A stretch of 64,000 nucleotides of DNA from Metabacillus fastidiosus NBRC 101226 (lineage in GTDB: Bacteria; Bacillota; Bacilli; Bacillales; Bacillaceae), in NCBI RefSeq assembly GCF_001591625.1, contig NZ_BCVG01000011.1:1-64000 (forward strand), read 5' to 3'. Shown here in pieces: positions 51,502 through 61,900 of the stretch. The translations under genes and the position numbers were made by a program. The notes below the pieces were generated by a model. That model was not told the origin of the DNA, did not search any database, and was given only the letters and a program-made list of their open reading frames with translations. Position 1 is the first letter of the stretch. Each line of letters starts with the position of its first letter.

Positions 51502-53916
51502 TTAGCTTCTTAAAGTCGCACCGAATTTCTCTGAAACTTGCTGTAATACTTTCTCATGTGCTTTCGTTACGTCTTCATCTGTAAGCGTACGTTCCGGGTC
51601 AAAATAGCGGAGAGAGAATGCAACAGACTTCTTGTCTCCTTCTAAGCGATCCCCTTCATAAACATCAAATACAGACACTTCTTTTAACAGCTTTCCGCCG
51701 GCATTTACAATTTCGGCTTGAATATCGCCAGTAACAACATCTTTATTAACAACTAAAGCTATATCACGTGTAATAGAAGGATACTTTGGAATAACTTCAA
51801 AGCGCACTTCTTCTATATGATGTGTTAACAGATCTGCTAAAGCAAGTTCAAACACATATGTTTCTGTTAAATCTAATTCTTTTTGGACTGTTGGATGGAT
51901 TTGACCGACAAATCCGACTAAAACATCTTCCATATATAATTCAGCTGTTCTTCCCGGATGCATTCCGTCACGTTTTGCTTGTTTATACGTTATTTTATCC
52001 GTTAATCCTAATACATCGAATAAACCATCAAGTATTCCTTTTACAACATAGAAATCCATCGGTTTCTTCTCGCCTTGCCATTGATGTGAATGCCAAAGAC
52101 CTGTTAACGCACCAGCTAATCTTTCTTTTTCAATCGGCTGTTTATTCTCACCGTTTGCAAGGTAAACAGAAGCAATCTCATAAAATGCGATTTGATCATT
52201 TTGACGAGCAAGATTATACGTTAATGTATCTAATAAATGCGGAATAATACTTAATCGCAGCACACTTCTCTCTTCACTCATTGGTAGTGCTAATTTAGTA
52301 AAATCTGATTGTTCAAGTGCATATTTAGGAGCTTTTTCTGCACTCGTAAGTGAATAAGTAATTGCTTGATAAAGACCTGCACCTTCAAGGTAACGGCGGA
52401 CTTTACGGCGTTTTTCCTGATAGTCTGTTAATCTTCCCGGAATTGCTGCACCTACTGGCAGTGTCGTTGGAATATTATCATAACCGTATAGTCTTGCTAC
52501 TTCTTCGACTAAATCTTCTTCAATTGTAATATCACCGCGACGGGTTGGAACAGTAACAGTAATTGTATTATTGTCTAAAACAGTCTCAAACTGTAATCTG
52601 TCGAAAATATCCTTTATTTCTTCAGTCGAAATATTCATGCCTAATACACGATTAATTTTCTCAACAGTTGTCGTTACTACTGCCGGCTCAATGTTTAGTG
52701 TGTTTGCTTCAACAGAACCCTCTAACACCTCTCCGCCTGCATATAAAGAAATTAACTGCGCGGCACGCTCACATGCTGCATAAACACGGTTTGGATCAAC
52801 ACCTTTTTCAAAACGCGCACTCGCTTCACTTCTTAAACCGTGATCTTTTGAAGCTGTACGAATTCTTTGTCCTTCAAAAAGGGCTGATTCAAGTAAAACA
52901 GTCGTCGTATCAGCTTGAACTTCTGAGTTTACACCACCCATGACACCAGCTAATGCGACAGGTTCTTTTCCATTTGTAATAACTAAATGATTTTCAGTTA
53001 ATGTTCTTTCTTTATCATCAAGAGTCGTAATTTTTTCCCCGTTTGCTGCACGGCGGACTAAAATTTCTTTTGATCCTAAACGATCATAATCAAAAGCATG
53101 TAATGGCTGGCCATATTCAATTAATACATAGTTCGTAATATCGACAACATTATTATGAGGTCTAATACCCGCTGCCATTAATCTTGCCTGCATCCATAAT
53201 GGTGATGGCTCGATTTTTACATTTTTGATCACTTTTGCTACATATAAAGGATTATCTTCTTTTGCTTCTACATTTACTTGAATATAGTCAGAAGCTTTCT
53301 CTGATGCTGTCTCATAAGAAATTTCAGGATAAATAACATCTCTTCCCAAGATCGCTGCCACTTCATATGCAACACCAAGCATACTTAAACAGTCGGAACG
53401 GTTCGGTGTTAGTCCTAATTCAAGAACATGGTCATCCAGACCTAATTGTTCTAATGCATCTGTACCGACTTCCGTATCACTTGGAAAAACAAATATACCT
53501 TCTGAATATTCTTTTGCAACTAATTTTGATTCCACACCAAGCTCTGTAAGAGAACAGATCATTCCATTTGATTCTTCCCCGCGAAGCTTTGCCTTTTTAA
53601 TTTTAAAATTACCTGGTAAAACAGCGCCAACTGTTGCTACAGCTACTTTTTGACCTTTATCTACATTCGCTGCACCGCAAATAATTTGAACAACATTTCC
53701 TTCACCTAGATCAACTTGGCATTTATTCAGTTTATCTGCATTCGGGTGTTGTTCACGCTCTACGACATGACCGATGACAACACCTTTCATACCATCATTT
53801 AAAATTTCTACTCCTTCTACTTCAATCCCGCTGCGAGTAATTTTCTCAGCAAGCTCTTCTGAAGTAATCCCGGATAAATCAACATATTCTTCTAACCATT
53901 TATATGAAACAAACAT
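51502..53916 (-). CDS. pheT: Phenylalanyl-tRNA synthetase beta subunit
   Basis: 804 residues. N-terminal tRNA-binding OB domain ([26 protein letters not shown]-like), B3/B4 editing domain ([29 protein letters not shown]), B5 domain, the inactive synthetase-like core and C-terminal FDX-ACB anticodon-binding domain ([14 protein letters not shown]). With PheS charges tRNA-Phe and edits mischarged Tyr. ATG with AAGGAGGG, 16 bases after pheS. Confidence 0.98.
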   Translation of the reverse strand: MFVSYKWLEEYVDLSGITSEELAEKITRSGIEVEGVEILNDGMKGVVIGHVVEREQHPNADKLNKCQVDLGEGNVVQIICGAANVDKGQKVAVATVGAVLPGNFKIKKAKLRGEESNGMICSLTELGVESKLVAKEYSEGIFVFPSDTEVGTDALEQLGLDDHVLELGLTPNRSDCLSMLGVAYEVAAILGRDVIYPEISYETASEKASDYIQVNVEAKEDNPLYVAKVIKNVKIEPSPLWMQARLMAAGIRPHNNVVDITNYVLIEYGQPLHAFDYDRLGSKEILVRRAANGEKITTLDDKERTLTENHLVITNGKEPVALAGVMGGVNSEVQADTTTVLLESALFEGQRIRTASKDHGLRSEASARFEKGVDPNRVYAACERAAQLISLYAGGEVLEGSVEANTLNIEPAVVTTTVEKINRVLGMNISTEEIKDIFDRLQFETVLDNNTITVTVPTRRGDITIEEDLVEEVARLYGYDNIPTTLPVGAAIPGRLTDYQEKRRKVRRYLEGAGLYQAITYSLTSAEKAPKYALEQSDFTKLALPMSEERSVLRLSIIPHLLDTLTYNLARQNDQIAFYEIASVYLANGENKQPIEKERLAGALTGLWHSHQWQGEKKPMDFYVVKGILDGLFDVLGLTDKITYKQAKRDGMHPGRTAELYMEDVLVGFVGQIHPTVQKELDLTETYVFELALADLLTHHIEEVRFEVIPKYPSITRDIALVVNKDVVTGDIQAEIVNAGGKLLKEVSVFDVYEGDRLEGDKKSVAFSLRYFDPERTLTDEDVTKAHEKVLQQVSEKFGATLRS

Positions 53917-53932
53917 GTTAGCACCCTCCTTT

Positions 53933-54967
53933 TTAAGCTCGTTTAAATTGTTTTAAGAAACGAATATCATCTGTATAGAAATGACGAATATCATCAATTC
54001 CGTATTTTAACATCGCAATTCGCTCAGGACCCATACCGAACGCGAAACCGCTGTATTTTTTCGAATCAAAGCCGGCCATTTCAAGTACATTCGGGTGAAC
54101 CATCCCAGCACCTAAAATTTCAATCCAGCCAGTTTTCTTACAAACGTTACATCCTTTGCCTCCGCATTTAAAACAGGAAACATCGACTTCAACAGATGGC
54201 TCTGTAAATGGGAAGAAGCTAGGACGAAGACGAATTTCACGTTCTTCACCGAACATTTTCTTCGCAAATACTTCAAGCGTTCCTTTTAAATCGCTCATGT
54301 GAACATTTTCATCAACGACAAGTCCCTCGATTTGTGTAAATTGATGTGAATGTGTCGCATCATCATCATCACGGCGATACACTTTACCAGGACAAATAAT
54401 TTTAACTGGGCCTTGCCCTTTTAATTTTTCTAAAGTTCTCGGTTGTACAGTAGATGTTTGTGTACGAAGCAAAATCTCATCCGTAATATAGAAGGAATCT
54501 TGCATATCACGAGCCGGATGTCCTTTCGGTAAGTTTAATGCTTCAAAATTATAATAATCTGTTTCTACTTCAGGACCTTCTGCAATTTGATAGCCCATTC
54601 CTAAAAATAAATCTTCAATTTCCTCTACAACTGCTGTTAAAGGATGATGATTACCGATTTTTACTGGTCTTCCTGGCAATGTGACGTCAATTGTTTCTGA
54701 AGCAAGCTTTTTTTCAATTACTTCTTTTTCAAAATTCTCCTGTTTTTCTGTGATGGCTGTTGCAATTGCTTCACGCACTTCATTTGCAAGTGCTCCCATT
54801 ACCGGGCGCTCTTCAGCAGAAAGCTTCCCCATTCCACGTAAAACTTCTGTAATTGGTCCTTTTTTACCTAAATAGGCGACACGAATGTCATTAAGTCCTT
54901 TTAAATCTTCGGCTTGATTCACTTTTTCAAGTGCTTCAGCCTGAAGTGTTTTTAATTGCTCCTGCAT
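53933..54967 (-). CDS. pheS: Phenylalanyl-tRNA synthetase alpha subunit
   Basis: 344 residues, class II catalytic subunit. N-terminal coiled coil (about 1-85), motif 1 [20 protein letters not shown], motif 2 [27 protein letters not shown] and motif 3 [19 protein letters not shown] CxxC-type cluster ([12 protein letters not shown]) is seen near 255. ATG with AAAAGGAGG. First gene of pheST, controlled by a T-box leader. Confidence 0.98.
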   Translation of the reverse strand: MQEQLKTLQAEALEKVNQAEDLKGLNDIRVAYLGKKGPITEVLRGMGKLSAEERPVMGALANEVREAIATAITEKQENFEKEVIEKKLASETIDVTLPGRPVKIGNHHPLTAVVEEIEDLFLGMGYQIAEGPEVETDYYNFEALNLPKGHPARDMQDSFYITDEILLRTQTSTVQPRTLEKLKGQGPVKIICPGKVYRRDDDDATHSHQFTQIEGLVVDENVHMSDLKGTLEVFAKKMFGEEREIRLRPSFFPFTEPSVEVDVSCFKCGGKGCNVCKKTGWIEILGAGMVHPNVLEMAGFDSKKYSGFAFGMGPERIAMLKYGIDDIRHFYTDDIRFLKQFKRA

Positions 54968-55099
54968 TTCTAATCCTCCTTTTAATTTAAAAGCACAAGT
55001 GCCTTGAACAGCCCCGACAAGCTCGAGGGGCTAGGCACTGGAGCTGGATATCATACAAATTACGATATTCCCTTCAATGTGTATACTGTATTTATAACA

Positions 55100-55375
55100 A
55101 AATAAAAAACCCGCCCCAAAAAAGGGACGAGTTGTTATCGCGTTACCACCCTTGTTAACAGCCGGCTAATATTTACTGCGACTGCTCACTTCATTTTTAT
55201 AACGGTAAAAACCGGAACACCTTTACGCTTAAAATATTAAACGGTCCAAGTGTCAACTCGAGAGATGAATTCATTTACTGATTACGATAAAATGCTTTCA
55301 GTCTAAGGCATTTCTCCCTGTTAACGCATCTTCGTAAATTACTATGCTCTGTCATCGTTTTCTTCATTATGTAAT
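55100..55375 (-). ncRNA. T-box leader of pheST (phenylalanine specifier)
   Basis: The minus strand has the T-box core AGGGTGGTAACGCGATAAC (55134-55152), a terminator (about 55104-55133, CCGCCCC/GGGACG-type stem) ending in a T-run, and Stem I upstream. The specifier loop carries GAATTCATC, in which TTC (55267-55269) codes for phenylalanine, matching the downstream gene. Confidence 0.92.
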
Positions 55376-55384
55376 TTCTATTTT

Positions 55385-55413
55385 ATTATAATGAAAAGCT
55401 TTTGTTCCTGCAA
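55385..55413 (-). promoter_or_regulatory. Sigma-A promoter of pheST
   Basis: TTGCAG (55408-55413), 17-base spacer, perfect -10 TATAAT (55385-55390) on the minus strand, immediately before the T-box leader and overlapping the tail of ysgA only just upstream. Confidence 0.75.
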
Positions 55414-55415
55414 CA

Positions 55416-56168
55416 TCATCCGCGTAAATGATAAAGAAGAATCCCAGCTGCAATTCCGACATTTAATGACTCGGCACTTCCATAGATCGGAATATATAAG
55501 TTTTTATCGGTTTTTTCTAACAAATCTTTATCAACACCGCTTCCTTCATTACCAATTATTAAAACGAAGGAATCAGCGGGTTCAATTTCTTTATGCGGCT
55601 GACCATTTTGTAAAGATGTTCCGTAAACCGGTATATTTCTCTCTTTATATACATTTAATAATTCTAATAAATTTCCTTTGCTTATCGGTAAATGAAAAAT
55701 AGATCCTTGGCTTGAACGGATAACCTTTGAATTATATAAATCAACTGTTCCCTCACCGAGAACAATACCATCCATTCCAGCCGCGTCAGCTGTTCGAATG
55801 ATCGTTCCTAAATTTCCTGGATCTTGGATCGCATCAATGAACAGAACTTTTTTCCATGATTCATCAAACGAATAGTCCTGCTCCCTACAAAGAGCAATAA
55901 CTCCCTGTGGTGCTTCCGTCTCACTAATTGCTTTCATCACATCTTTTGTTACGAGCGTAAGAGGTATATTATCAACATTTAAACTTGCCGGTATGGAAAC
56001 TTCCTCTGAAACAATTAGCTCTTTAATAACCTCTTCTTTTTTTAATGCTTCTTCTACAAGATGAAATCCTTCAATTAAAAATGTTTTTGTTGCTTCACGT
56101 TCTTTTTTTGTATGCAGTTTCTTCCACTGCTTTACTTTTGGGTTTTTTACTGATTCAATTCGATTCAC
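55416..56168 (-). CDS. ysgA: SpoU-type rRNA methyltransferase YsgA
   Basis: 250 residues from GTG 56168 ([18 protein letters not shown]), with AAGGGAG about 8 bases upstream; the 15 upstream in-frame codons exceed the family. N-terminal substrate-binding domain, then an alpha/beta-knot SPOUT domain with [31 protein letters not shown]-type motif ([14 protein letters not shown]) and [19 protein letters not shown]. Probably 2'-O-methylates 23S rRNA; exact target unknown to me. The pheST promoter begins directly after it. Confidence 0.95.
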   Translation of the reverse strand: MNRIESVKNPKVKQWKKLHTKKEREATKTFLIEGFHLVEEALKKEEVIKELIVSEEVSIPASLNVDNIPLTLVTKDVMKAISETEAPQGVIALCREQDYSFDESWKKVLFIDAIQDPGNLGTIIRTADAAGMDGIVLGEGTVDLYNSKVIRSSQGSIFHLPISKGNLLELLNVYKERNIPVYGTSLQNGQPHKEIEPADSFVLIIGNEGSGVDKDLLEKTDKNLYIPIYGSAESLNVGIAAGILLYHLRG

Positions 56169-56280
56169 TTCTATACTCCCTTTAACACATTCCAATTTTC
56201 TTTCATCATACATAATAATTTATAAATTAACAAATTCTATTAATGGAAAAATTCTTCTCATTTTAAAAGGAGTGTGCAGG

Positions 56281-56493
56281 ATGAATTTAAATTTAAGACA
56301 TGCAATTAGAGAAAATGTTTCAGGAAACAACCAGGCACAATTACAAGAGACTATCGTTGATGCGATTCAAAGTGGCGAAGAAAAAATGCTTCCGGGCTTA
56401 GGTGTTCTTTTTGAAGTAATTTGGCAAAATGCAAATGAGCAAGACAAACAGGAAATGCTGCAAACGTTGGAACAAGGTCTAAAACAGCATTAA
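56281..56493 (+). CDS. sspI: Small acid-soluble spore protein SspI
   Basis: 70 residues from ATG 56281 ([17 protein letters not shown]), with AAAGGAG 8 bases upstream; a GTG three codons earlier lies in the ribosome site. Contains the SspI-conserved [20 protein letters not shown], then FEVIWQNA. A minor forespore SASP, SigG-dependent in B. subtilis; I do not see a clear SigG promoter here. Monocistronic, on the opposite strand to its neighbours, as in B. subtilis. Confidence 0.97.
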   Translation: MNLNLRHAIRENVSGNNQAQLQETIVDAIQSGEEKMLPGLGVLFEVIWQNANEQDKQEMLQTLEQGLKQH

Positions 56494-56524
56494 GAAAGAG
56501 GCTGGCGCTCGGTCAGCCTCTTTC
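56494..56524. terminator. Bidirectional terminator between sspI and ysdC
   Basis: GAAAGAGGCTG and CAGCCTCTTTC, perfect 11-base arms with a 9-base loop, directly after the sspI stop and next to the ysdC stop. Confidence 0.88.
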
Positions 56525-56527
56525 CAA

Positions 56528-57613
56528 TTAATTAAACGTAATTTCTTTTACTTTTTCCGTATCTAAACGTTTCACTAATTCTGTAATCAGCTTCACTGTG
56601 TTTTCATAATCATCGCGGTGAAGCATGGACGAATGGGAGTGAATATAGCGTGTTGCAATCGTAATAGATAGCGTCGGAACCCCATTTGTTGATAAGTGAA
56701 TTGCACCGGAATCTGTTCCTCCGCCAGGCATTGATTCAAATTGATAAGGAATTTCAAGCTCATCAGCAGTATTTGTAACAAAATCACGCAATCCTTTATG
56801 GGACACCATAGAAGCATCATATAAAACAATTTGCGGACCTTTTCCCATTTTGCCCATCGCTTCTTTTTCCGTTACTCCAGGAGTATCACCAGCAATTCCG
56901 ACATCCACACCAAATGCAATATCAGGCTTAATTAAGTTTGCAGATGTTCTTGCTCCCCTTAATCCAACCTCTTCCTGAACTGTACCGACACCGTAAACGA
57001 CATTCGGATGATCTGTTCCTTTTAAATTTTTTAATACATCAATAGCAATAGCACAGCCAATCCGATTATCCCACGCTTTTGCTAAAAGCATCTTCTCATT
57101 TTTCATTACAGTAAATTCGAAATAAGGGACGATTTGATCACCTGGTGTTACACCAAATTCAAGTGCTTCCTCTTTGCTTGATGCACCAATATCAATAAAC
57201 ATATCTTTAATTTCTACCGGCTTCTTTCTCGCTTCAGGCGGTAAAATATGTGGGGGTTTCGAGCCGATTACACCTGTTACATCCCCTTTATTCGTTACAA
57301 TCGTTACACGTTGGGCAAGCATTACTTGTGACCACCAGCCGCCAACTGTTTGAAAACGAATAAATCCTTTATCATCAATCTGTGTTACCATAAATCCTAC
57401 TTCGTCCAAGTGGCCCGCAATCATAATTTTTGGACCATCTTCCTTACCAGTCTTTTTAGCAATTAAGCTTCCTAAACCATCACTGAAAATTTCATCGGAA
57501 TAATCCTTTATGTATCTCGTCATTACTTCTCTTACTTCACGTTCATTACCCGCTATCCCTTTAGCATCTGTTAAATCCTTTAACATTGTTAATGTTTCGT
57601 CTAATTTAGTCAT
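56528..57613 (-). CDS. ysdC: M42-family glutamyl aminopeptidase YsdC
   Basis: 361 residues, dinuclear metal aminopeptidase (FrvX/TET type). Metal and catalytic residues in [11 protein letters not shown] (H, D), [13 protein letters not shown] (D), [13 protein letters not shown] (EE), [12 protein letters not shown] (D) and [11 protein letters not shown] (H). Forms large cytoplasmic oligomers in relatives and cleaves N-terminal residues from peptides. ATG with AGAAGGGAGC. Likely own unit. Confidence 0.95.
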   Translation of the reverse strand: MTKLDETLTMLKDLTDAKGIAGNEREVREVMTRYIKDYSDEIFSDGLGSLIAKKTGKEDGPKIMIAGHLDEVGFMVTQIDDKGFIRFQTVGGWWSQVMLAQRVTIVTNKGDVTGVIGSKPPHILPPEARKKPVEIKDMFIDIGASSKEEALEFGVTPGDQIVPYFEFTVMKNEKMLLAKAWDNRIGCAIAIDVLKNLKGTDHPNVVYGVGTVQEEVGLRGARTSANLIKPDIAFGVDVGIAGDTPGVTEKEAMGKMGKGPQIVLYDASMVSHKGLRDFVTNTADELEIPYQFESMPGGGTDSGAIHLSTNGVPTLSITIATRYIHSHSSMLHRDDYENTVKLITELVKRLDTEKVKEITFN

Positions 57614-57668
57614 TTTATTGCTCCCTTCTTAGCTTCGTCTACTCTATTATATTAAACAAGTTAAGCAA

Positions 57669-58157
57669 TTAATAACCTTGCTCCTGTCTCTGATGATTAA
57701 TTTCATTTTTTGAGACGTACGCTTTTTCAATTTGTTCCGCTGAAAAGCCAAGCACACTTCCTAAATGTATATACTCTTGAAATAATGTTATGTACGCATC
57801 CTTCGTTTGATTTTTTTCAAAATCCGCAATTGCGCGATACACTTGTAAAAATTGTTCATTAACTGAATGCTCATTTGCAAGCGGTGTTAACTCTATTTCA
57901 TTCCCTACATCTAAATCAAGTCCTAATGAGAGGATGAAATGTACCCCATCTACATATTCTTCCAAAATCGTTTCTACCGGGGCAGCAGCCTTTAAGCTCC
58001 AAAATTTAAAGCATCTCGTCTCATTAGCAAGCTCCCCTACTTCCACTAAAAGTGCAAGTATTTTTCTGCTAGTTAAATTTTCATTATGTAATTTATGCTG
58101 ATTTAAAATCTTTTCATCTAATTCTTTCTGCATCGCAAATAATTTATTAAAATTCAT
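57669..58157 (-). CDS. Dimeric all-alpha dUTPase family protein
   Basis: 162 residues, all-helical. The MazG/dUTPase-2 metal motif ExxE...ExxD is present as E39-VG-E42 and E67-YV-D70, with NETRCFKFWS between, typical of dimeric dUTP diphosphatases that hydrolyse dUTP to dUMP. ATG with AGGAGAG. It sits between ysdC and ysdB; a similar gene is found in the Bacillus cereus type of genome but, as far as I recall, not at this position in B. subtilis. Confidence 0.85.
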   Translation of the reverse strand: MNFNKLFAMQKELDEKILNQHKLHNENLTSRKILALLVEVGELANETRCFKFWSLKAAAPVETILEEYVDGVHFILSLGLDLDVGNEIELTPLANEHSVNEQFLQVYRAIADFEKNQTKDAYITLFQEYIHLGSVLGFSAEQIEKAYVSKNEINHQRQEQGY

Positions 58158-58219
58158 TACAGCTCTCCTAATTATTTAAATGTACTACTTAATAAAATTA
58201 TAACAAATGATGAAATTTT

Positions 58220-58245
58220 TGAAACCTATTCTACCTTCATCCGTA
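58220..58245 (+). promoter_or_regulatory. SigW-type (ECF) promoter of ysdB
   Basis: TGAAAC (58220-58225), 16-base spacer, CGTA (58242-58245), an exact match to the SigW consensus. ysdB belongs to the SigW cell-envelope stress regulon in B. subtilis. Confidence 0.85.
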
Positions 58246-58313
58246 TATAAGCATTGAACACATATATTATCATTGCTAGTTTTGATATAAAAATGACTCG
58301 GAGGTGTGCTTCT

Positions 58314-58727
58314 ATGATTGTCGTGTTCATTCGAATTGTTCTAATTGCACTTTTCTTTTTCCTTATATATTCCTTATTTAAGTATTTATTCAATCCTAAA
58401 CGAAAATTAGAACTTGCACATGAACAGAAGGAATTTTATTTGCTTGATGATAAAGAAAATGTAAGAAAAAACTTTACACTCACATATAGAGGGGTTTTAT
58501 TCGAAGGTGAAAAATATTTAGGAACAACGAGCCAGTCCTTTGAAGTTGTATCCATTTTCATTTGGCCAAAGACGGAAAATAAATTAAATGGATTTTCAAT
58601 CTTTGATTTTAACTATATACAAGACCGGCTAAAATTGGAATATCCATATGCTAAAATAGAATGGAAAAGTCCAGTTAAAGAGTTTCTCCTCAAAAAACAG
58701 GAACAAGAGCAAAAAAATAAGAGCTGA
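58314..58727 (+). CDS. ysdB: SigW-regulated protein YsdB
   Basis: 137 residues from ATG 58314 (MIVVFIRIVLIALFF) with GGAGGTG 7-8 bases upstream; a 20-codon in-frame extension to 58254 begins at the predicted transcription start, so cannot be translated. One N-terminal transmembrane helix (about 4-24) then a cytoplasmic domain with FNPKRKLELAHEQKEFYLLD and VRKNFTLTYRGVLFEGEKYLG. No enzymatic motif; function unknown, linked to envelope stress by its promoter. Confidence 0.93.
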   Translation: MIVVFIRIVLIALFFFLIYSLFKYLFNPKRKLELAHEQKEFYLLDDKENVRKNFTLTYRGVLFEGEKYLGTTSQSFEVVSIFIWPKTENKLNGFSIFDFNYIQDRLKLEYPYAKIEWKSPVKEFLLKKQEQEQKNKS

Positions 58728-58750
58728 TGGTGTGAAGCCTCAGCTCTTTT
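58719..58750 (+). terminator. Terminator of ysdB
   Basis: AAGAGCTGA (58719-58727) and TCAGCTCTT (58740-58748), 12-base loop, followed by TTTT; overlaps the ysdB stop. Confidence 0.82.
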
Positions 58751-58977
58751 CCTATATATCCAAATCTTAATATGGGTAATTTTTCAATAATATCAGTACT
58801 TTTACATCGTTTTTTAAATAAGTAATTATCATGTTTGAGGAATTTTTCATATGAATAAAAAGCAAAAAGAACCGATAGAAAATCCTTCCCAAAAAGGGTG
58901 AAAATACCTATTCATATATAGATTTCTATCCCGATAAACTACATGTACTATATTCATACATAAAGAAGGTGTTTTTA

Positions 58978-61900
58978 TTGAAAAAGAAGAAAATGATTTT
59001 ATCGGCTGTTTTACTGGCAAGTACACTCAGTATAACAGGAATGCCAAATGTTTTGCACAAGTCAGATCAGATTGTACATGCAGCAGAAGTTCAGCAAAAT
59101 TCAGAAATACTTGTATCTAATTTTCAAATACAAGCTGCCCATTTAGAAGCATACAATCAAGCATTTAAAGTACCACAGACAAGTATCCTTTCTATTAAGA
59201 ATAATGGTGGTACATACGGAAATAGCGTAATTACCAATGCGATTGATGGAAATTTAACGACTCATTGGGAAACAAGCAGACCAAACAGCACGACATTTAA
59301 AAATCAATTTGAAGTAACATTTAAAGAGCCGCAAGCGATTAACCGCATGACATATGCAACGAGACAAGATGGTGCTAAAGGAAAAGGCTATCCGAAAGCA
59401 TTTGAAATTTATGCTTCACAGTCTGATAGCGGCGACGATTACAAACTCGTTGGAATAGGCTCACATAGTACAGTGAGCGGCAATGTAATGGAGTATAAAT
59501 TTAATGAAGTGACAGCAAAACGCGTTAAATTTGTGTTCAAAGAAGCTCATCAAGACTGGGCAAGCGCAGCAGAAGTTGCCTTTTATAAAACGGATATTTT
59601 AACAGATTCAATTTCTAAAATTTTCATAGACTTAACAAATACGAAGCTGTCAGCTGAATATAATTCTGAAAAAGCGATTAGTGAATTAGAAAAATTACTT
59701 CCTAATCACCCAATGAAAACAGCATATGAGCAGACCCTCCGTACAGCTAGAGAAATATTAAATAACCCGGAGTTATCTAAGGAATATGAAAATAGTATTA
59801 TCACACTCGAACAATTAGGTGATCCAAGACATGATGCATGGAGTGTGAAACAACAATGTTATCAACTTGGAAGTTTCCTTCCAACCGGTCTATATTACAA
59901 ACCTGGTGAAACATTTATTATTAATGCAGATGTAGCAGAGGGCGACCCGCTGCCCTCCATTGTCTTTGATCAAAACTGGAATATCAAAGGGCAAAGATCA
60001 ACAAGTTATTCATTAAAAAGAGGCTTGAATACTATTACTGCTCCTGTAAATTCCTACTCTGGCGGTGTTTACTTTATAAATGAATCTACACCGAACCAAC
60101 AAAAATATGCACCAAGAATCTCAATTAAATCTGGTGGGGAAACATATCCTATTTACTACAGCGGAAAAACGAATGCAGAGGAATATAAACAGCAATTAAC
60201 AGAATATAAACAGCAATTAGATAAATTAAATGTAGATGGGAACATTGTTGTCCCAAATTTAGCGACAATTGTTACGGATCACACACTTATCACTGGTAAA
60301 GCAACCGATGCTTACAACTCATTTATTAAAGGCTCAACAGAACCTCAGGCAGCTGCTAATGCCTGGGAGGATATGATGCTTTATGATTATAAATTATTAG
60401 GCTATAGCGAAGATTCACTAGATCCAAAGCATCAAATACCTAAAAACCGTTTACACGCTCGTGCAGTAACCGATGGTATGTATGCGGGTGGCGGATTAAT
60501 TGGTATTGGCTATGATGCCGAGAGTGTTCTCTTTGGAACAGATCTGGGATGGGGAGTATTCCATGAAGCAGGTCACGTTGTGGAAATGGGACCTTTACGT
60601 TTTCTTGAATTAACAAATAACATCTTCTCACTAGCTAATCAAGAGAGAACAAATCAGTCAATTAGAATTGAAACAGATAGTATATTTAATAACCTCTTTA
60701 ACTATTATACATCTGGAAAAACATTAGGATTCACTTACCAAAAAAGACCAGATAGTGAAGTGAATGTAGGTGGCTGGGAAGCACATTTAATCATGTGGCA
60801 GTTAAGAATTGCTTTTGGATATGATTTCTATACAGATATTTTTAAAACTGGGCGGGATACGAATTTCACAGCAGGAAATACTCCTGGAGACCGCTGGGCT
60901 AGATTAGGTTCTGATGCTGCAGGTTATGATTTAGGTGCTTATCTCCATCGTATGGGGATAAATTTAACAGATGAAACATTAGCCTATACAGCTAAATACA
61001 AAAAACTTGATTTAGCGATCCAATATGCTGATACAAATGCTCGTCTCTATAAGGGAACAGGCTTTGCAGAAGGATATACAAGTAAAATCAAGTCTGTTGA
61101 AAAAGTAAACGGCAGTGTAAAAATCACAGTAGATTCTAACGGTGTTGAAAATGATATGATGGGCTTTGAAATTTACCGTGATGGAAAACTCATCGGTTAC
61201 ACAAATAAGAATTCATATATAGATAATACGGTTGGAGATGCTGCAAATTTATCTTATCAAATTAAAGCATTTGACCGTAAACTGAAAGCAGCTGAGATGA
61301 GTAGTGTGGCATCTATCAATTTACATGTACCTGTCATTATTTCAAATGTACCTGTACTTACATTAAAACAAAATCAAGTCTTTCAGCCGCTGGATTATGT
61401 AACTGCTGTTTCCTATAATGGACAGGATCTTACGAGTCGATTAAAAGTTATAAATAATACGGTAAATACAGCGAAAATGGGAGATTACAGTATTACGTAT
61501 GAAATAACGGATGCAGCAGGAAATAACCAAGTATATACACTGCCAGTAAAGGTTGCAGCTAATTTCACATATGCAAGTGATCTGCAATGGAAAACCGTTA
61601 CAAACACATATCTCAAAACACAGAATGATAAAACAATTCATGGACAAACGATTAAATTAAATAATGGCTACAACACTGTTTCATATGCAAAAGGGATCGG
61701 GACACATGCTACATCAACAATTGTTTATGATGTAACAGGAAAAAATTATGATTTATTTGAATCAGCAGTCGGAGTTGAACAAAATATTGTCAACAATTCA
61801 AGCTCTTCCATTGTCTTTCAAGTGTTTGTCGATGGAGTAGAAAAATACGATAGCGGTTTAATGAAATATACGACTCCTCAAAAATTCGTACAGGTCGACA

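Noticed and set aside
51822-52247. 141-codon plus-strand frame inside pheT
   Set aside because: Lies wholly antisense to a well-conserved gene; low-complexity hydrophobic composition expected of a shadow frame.
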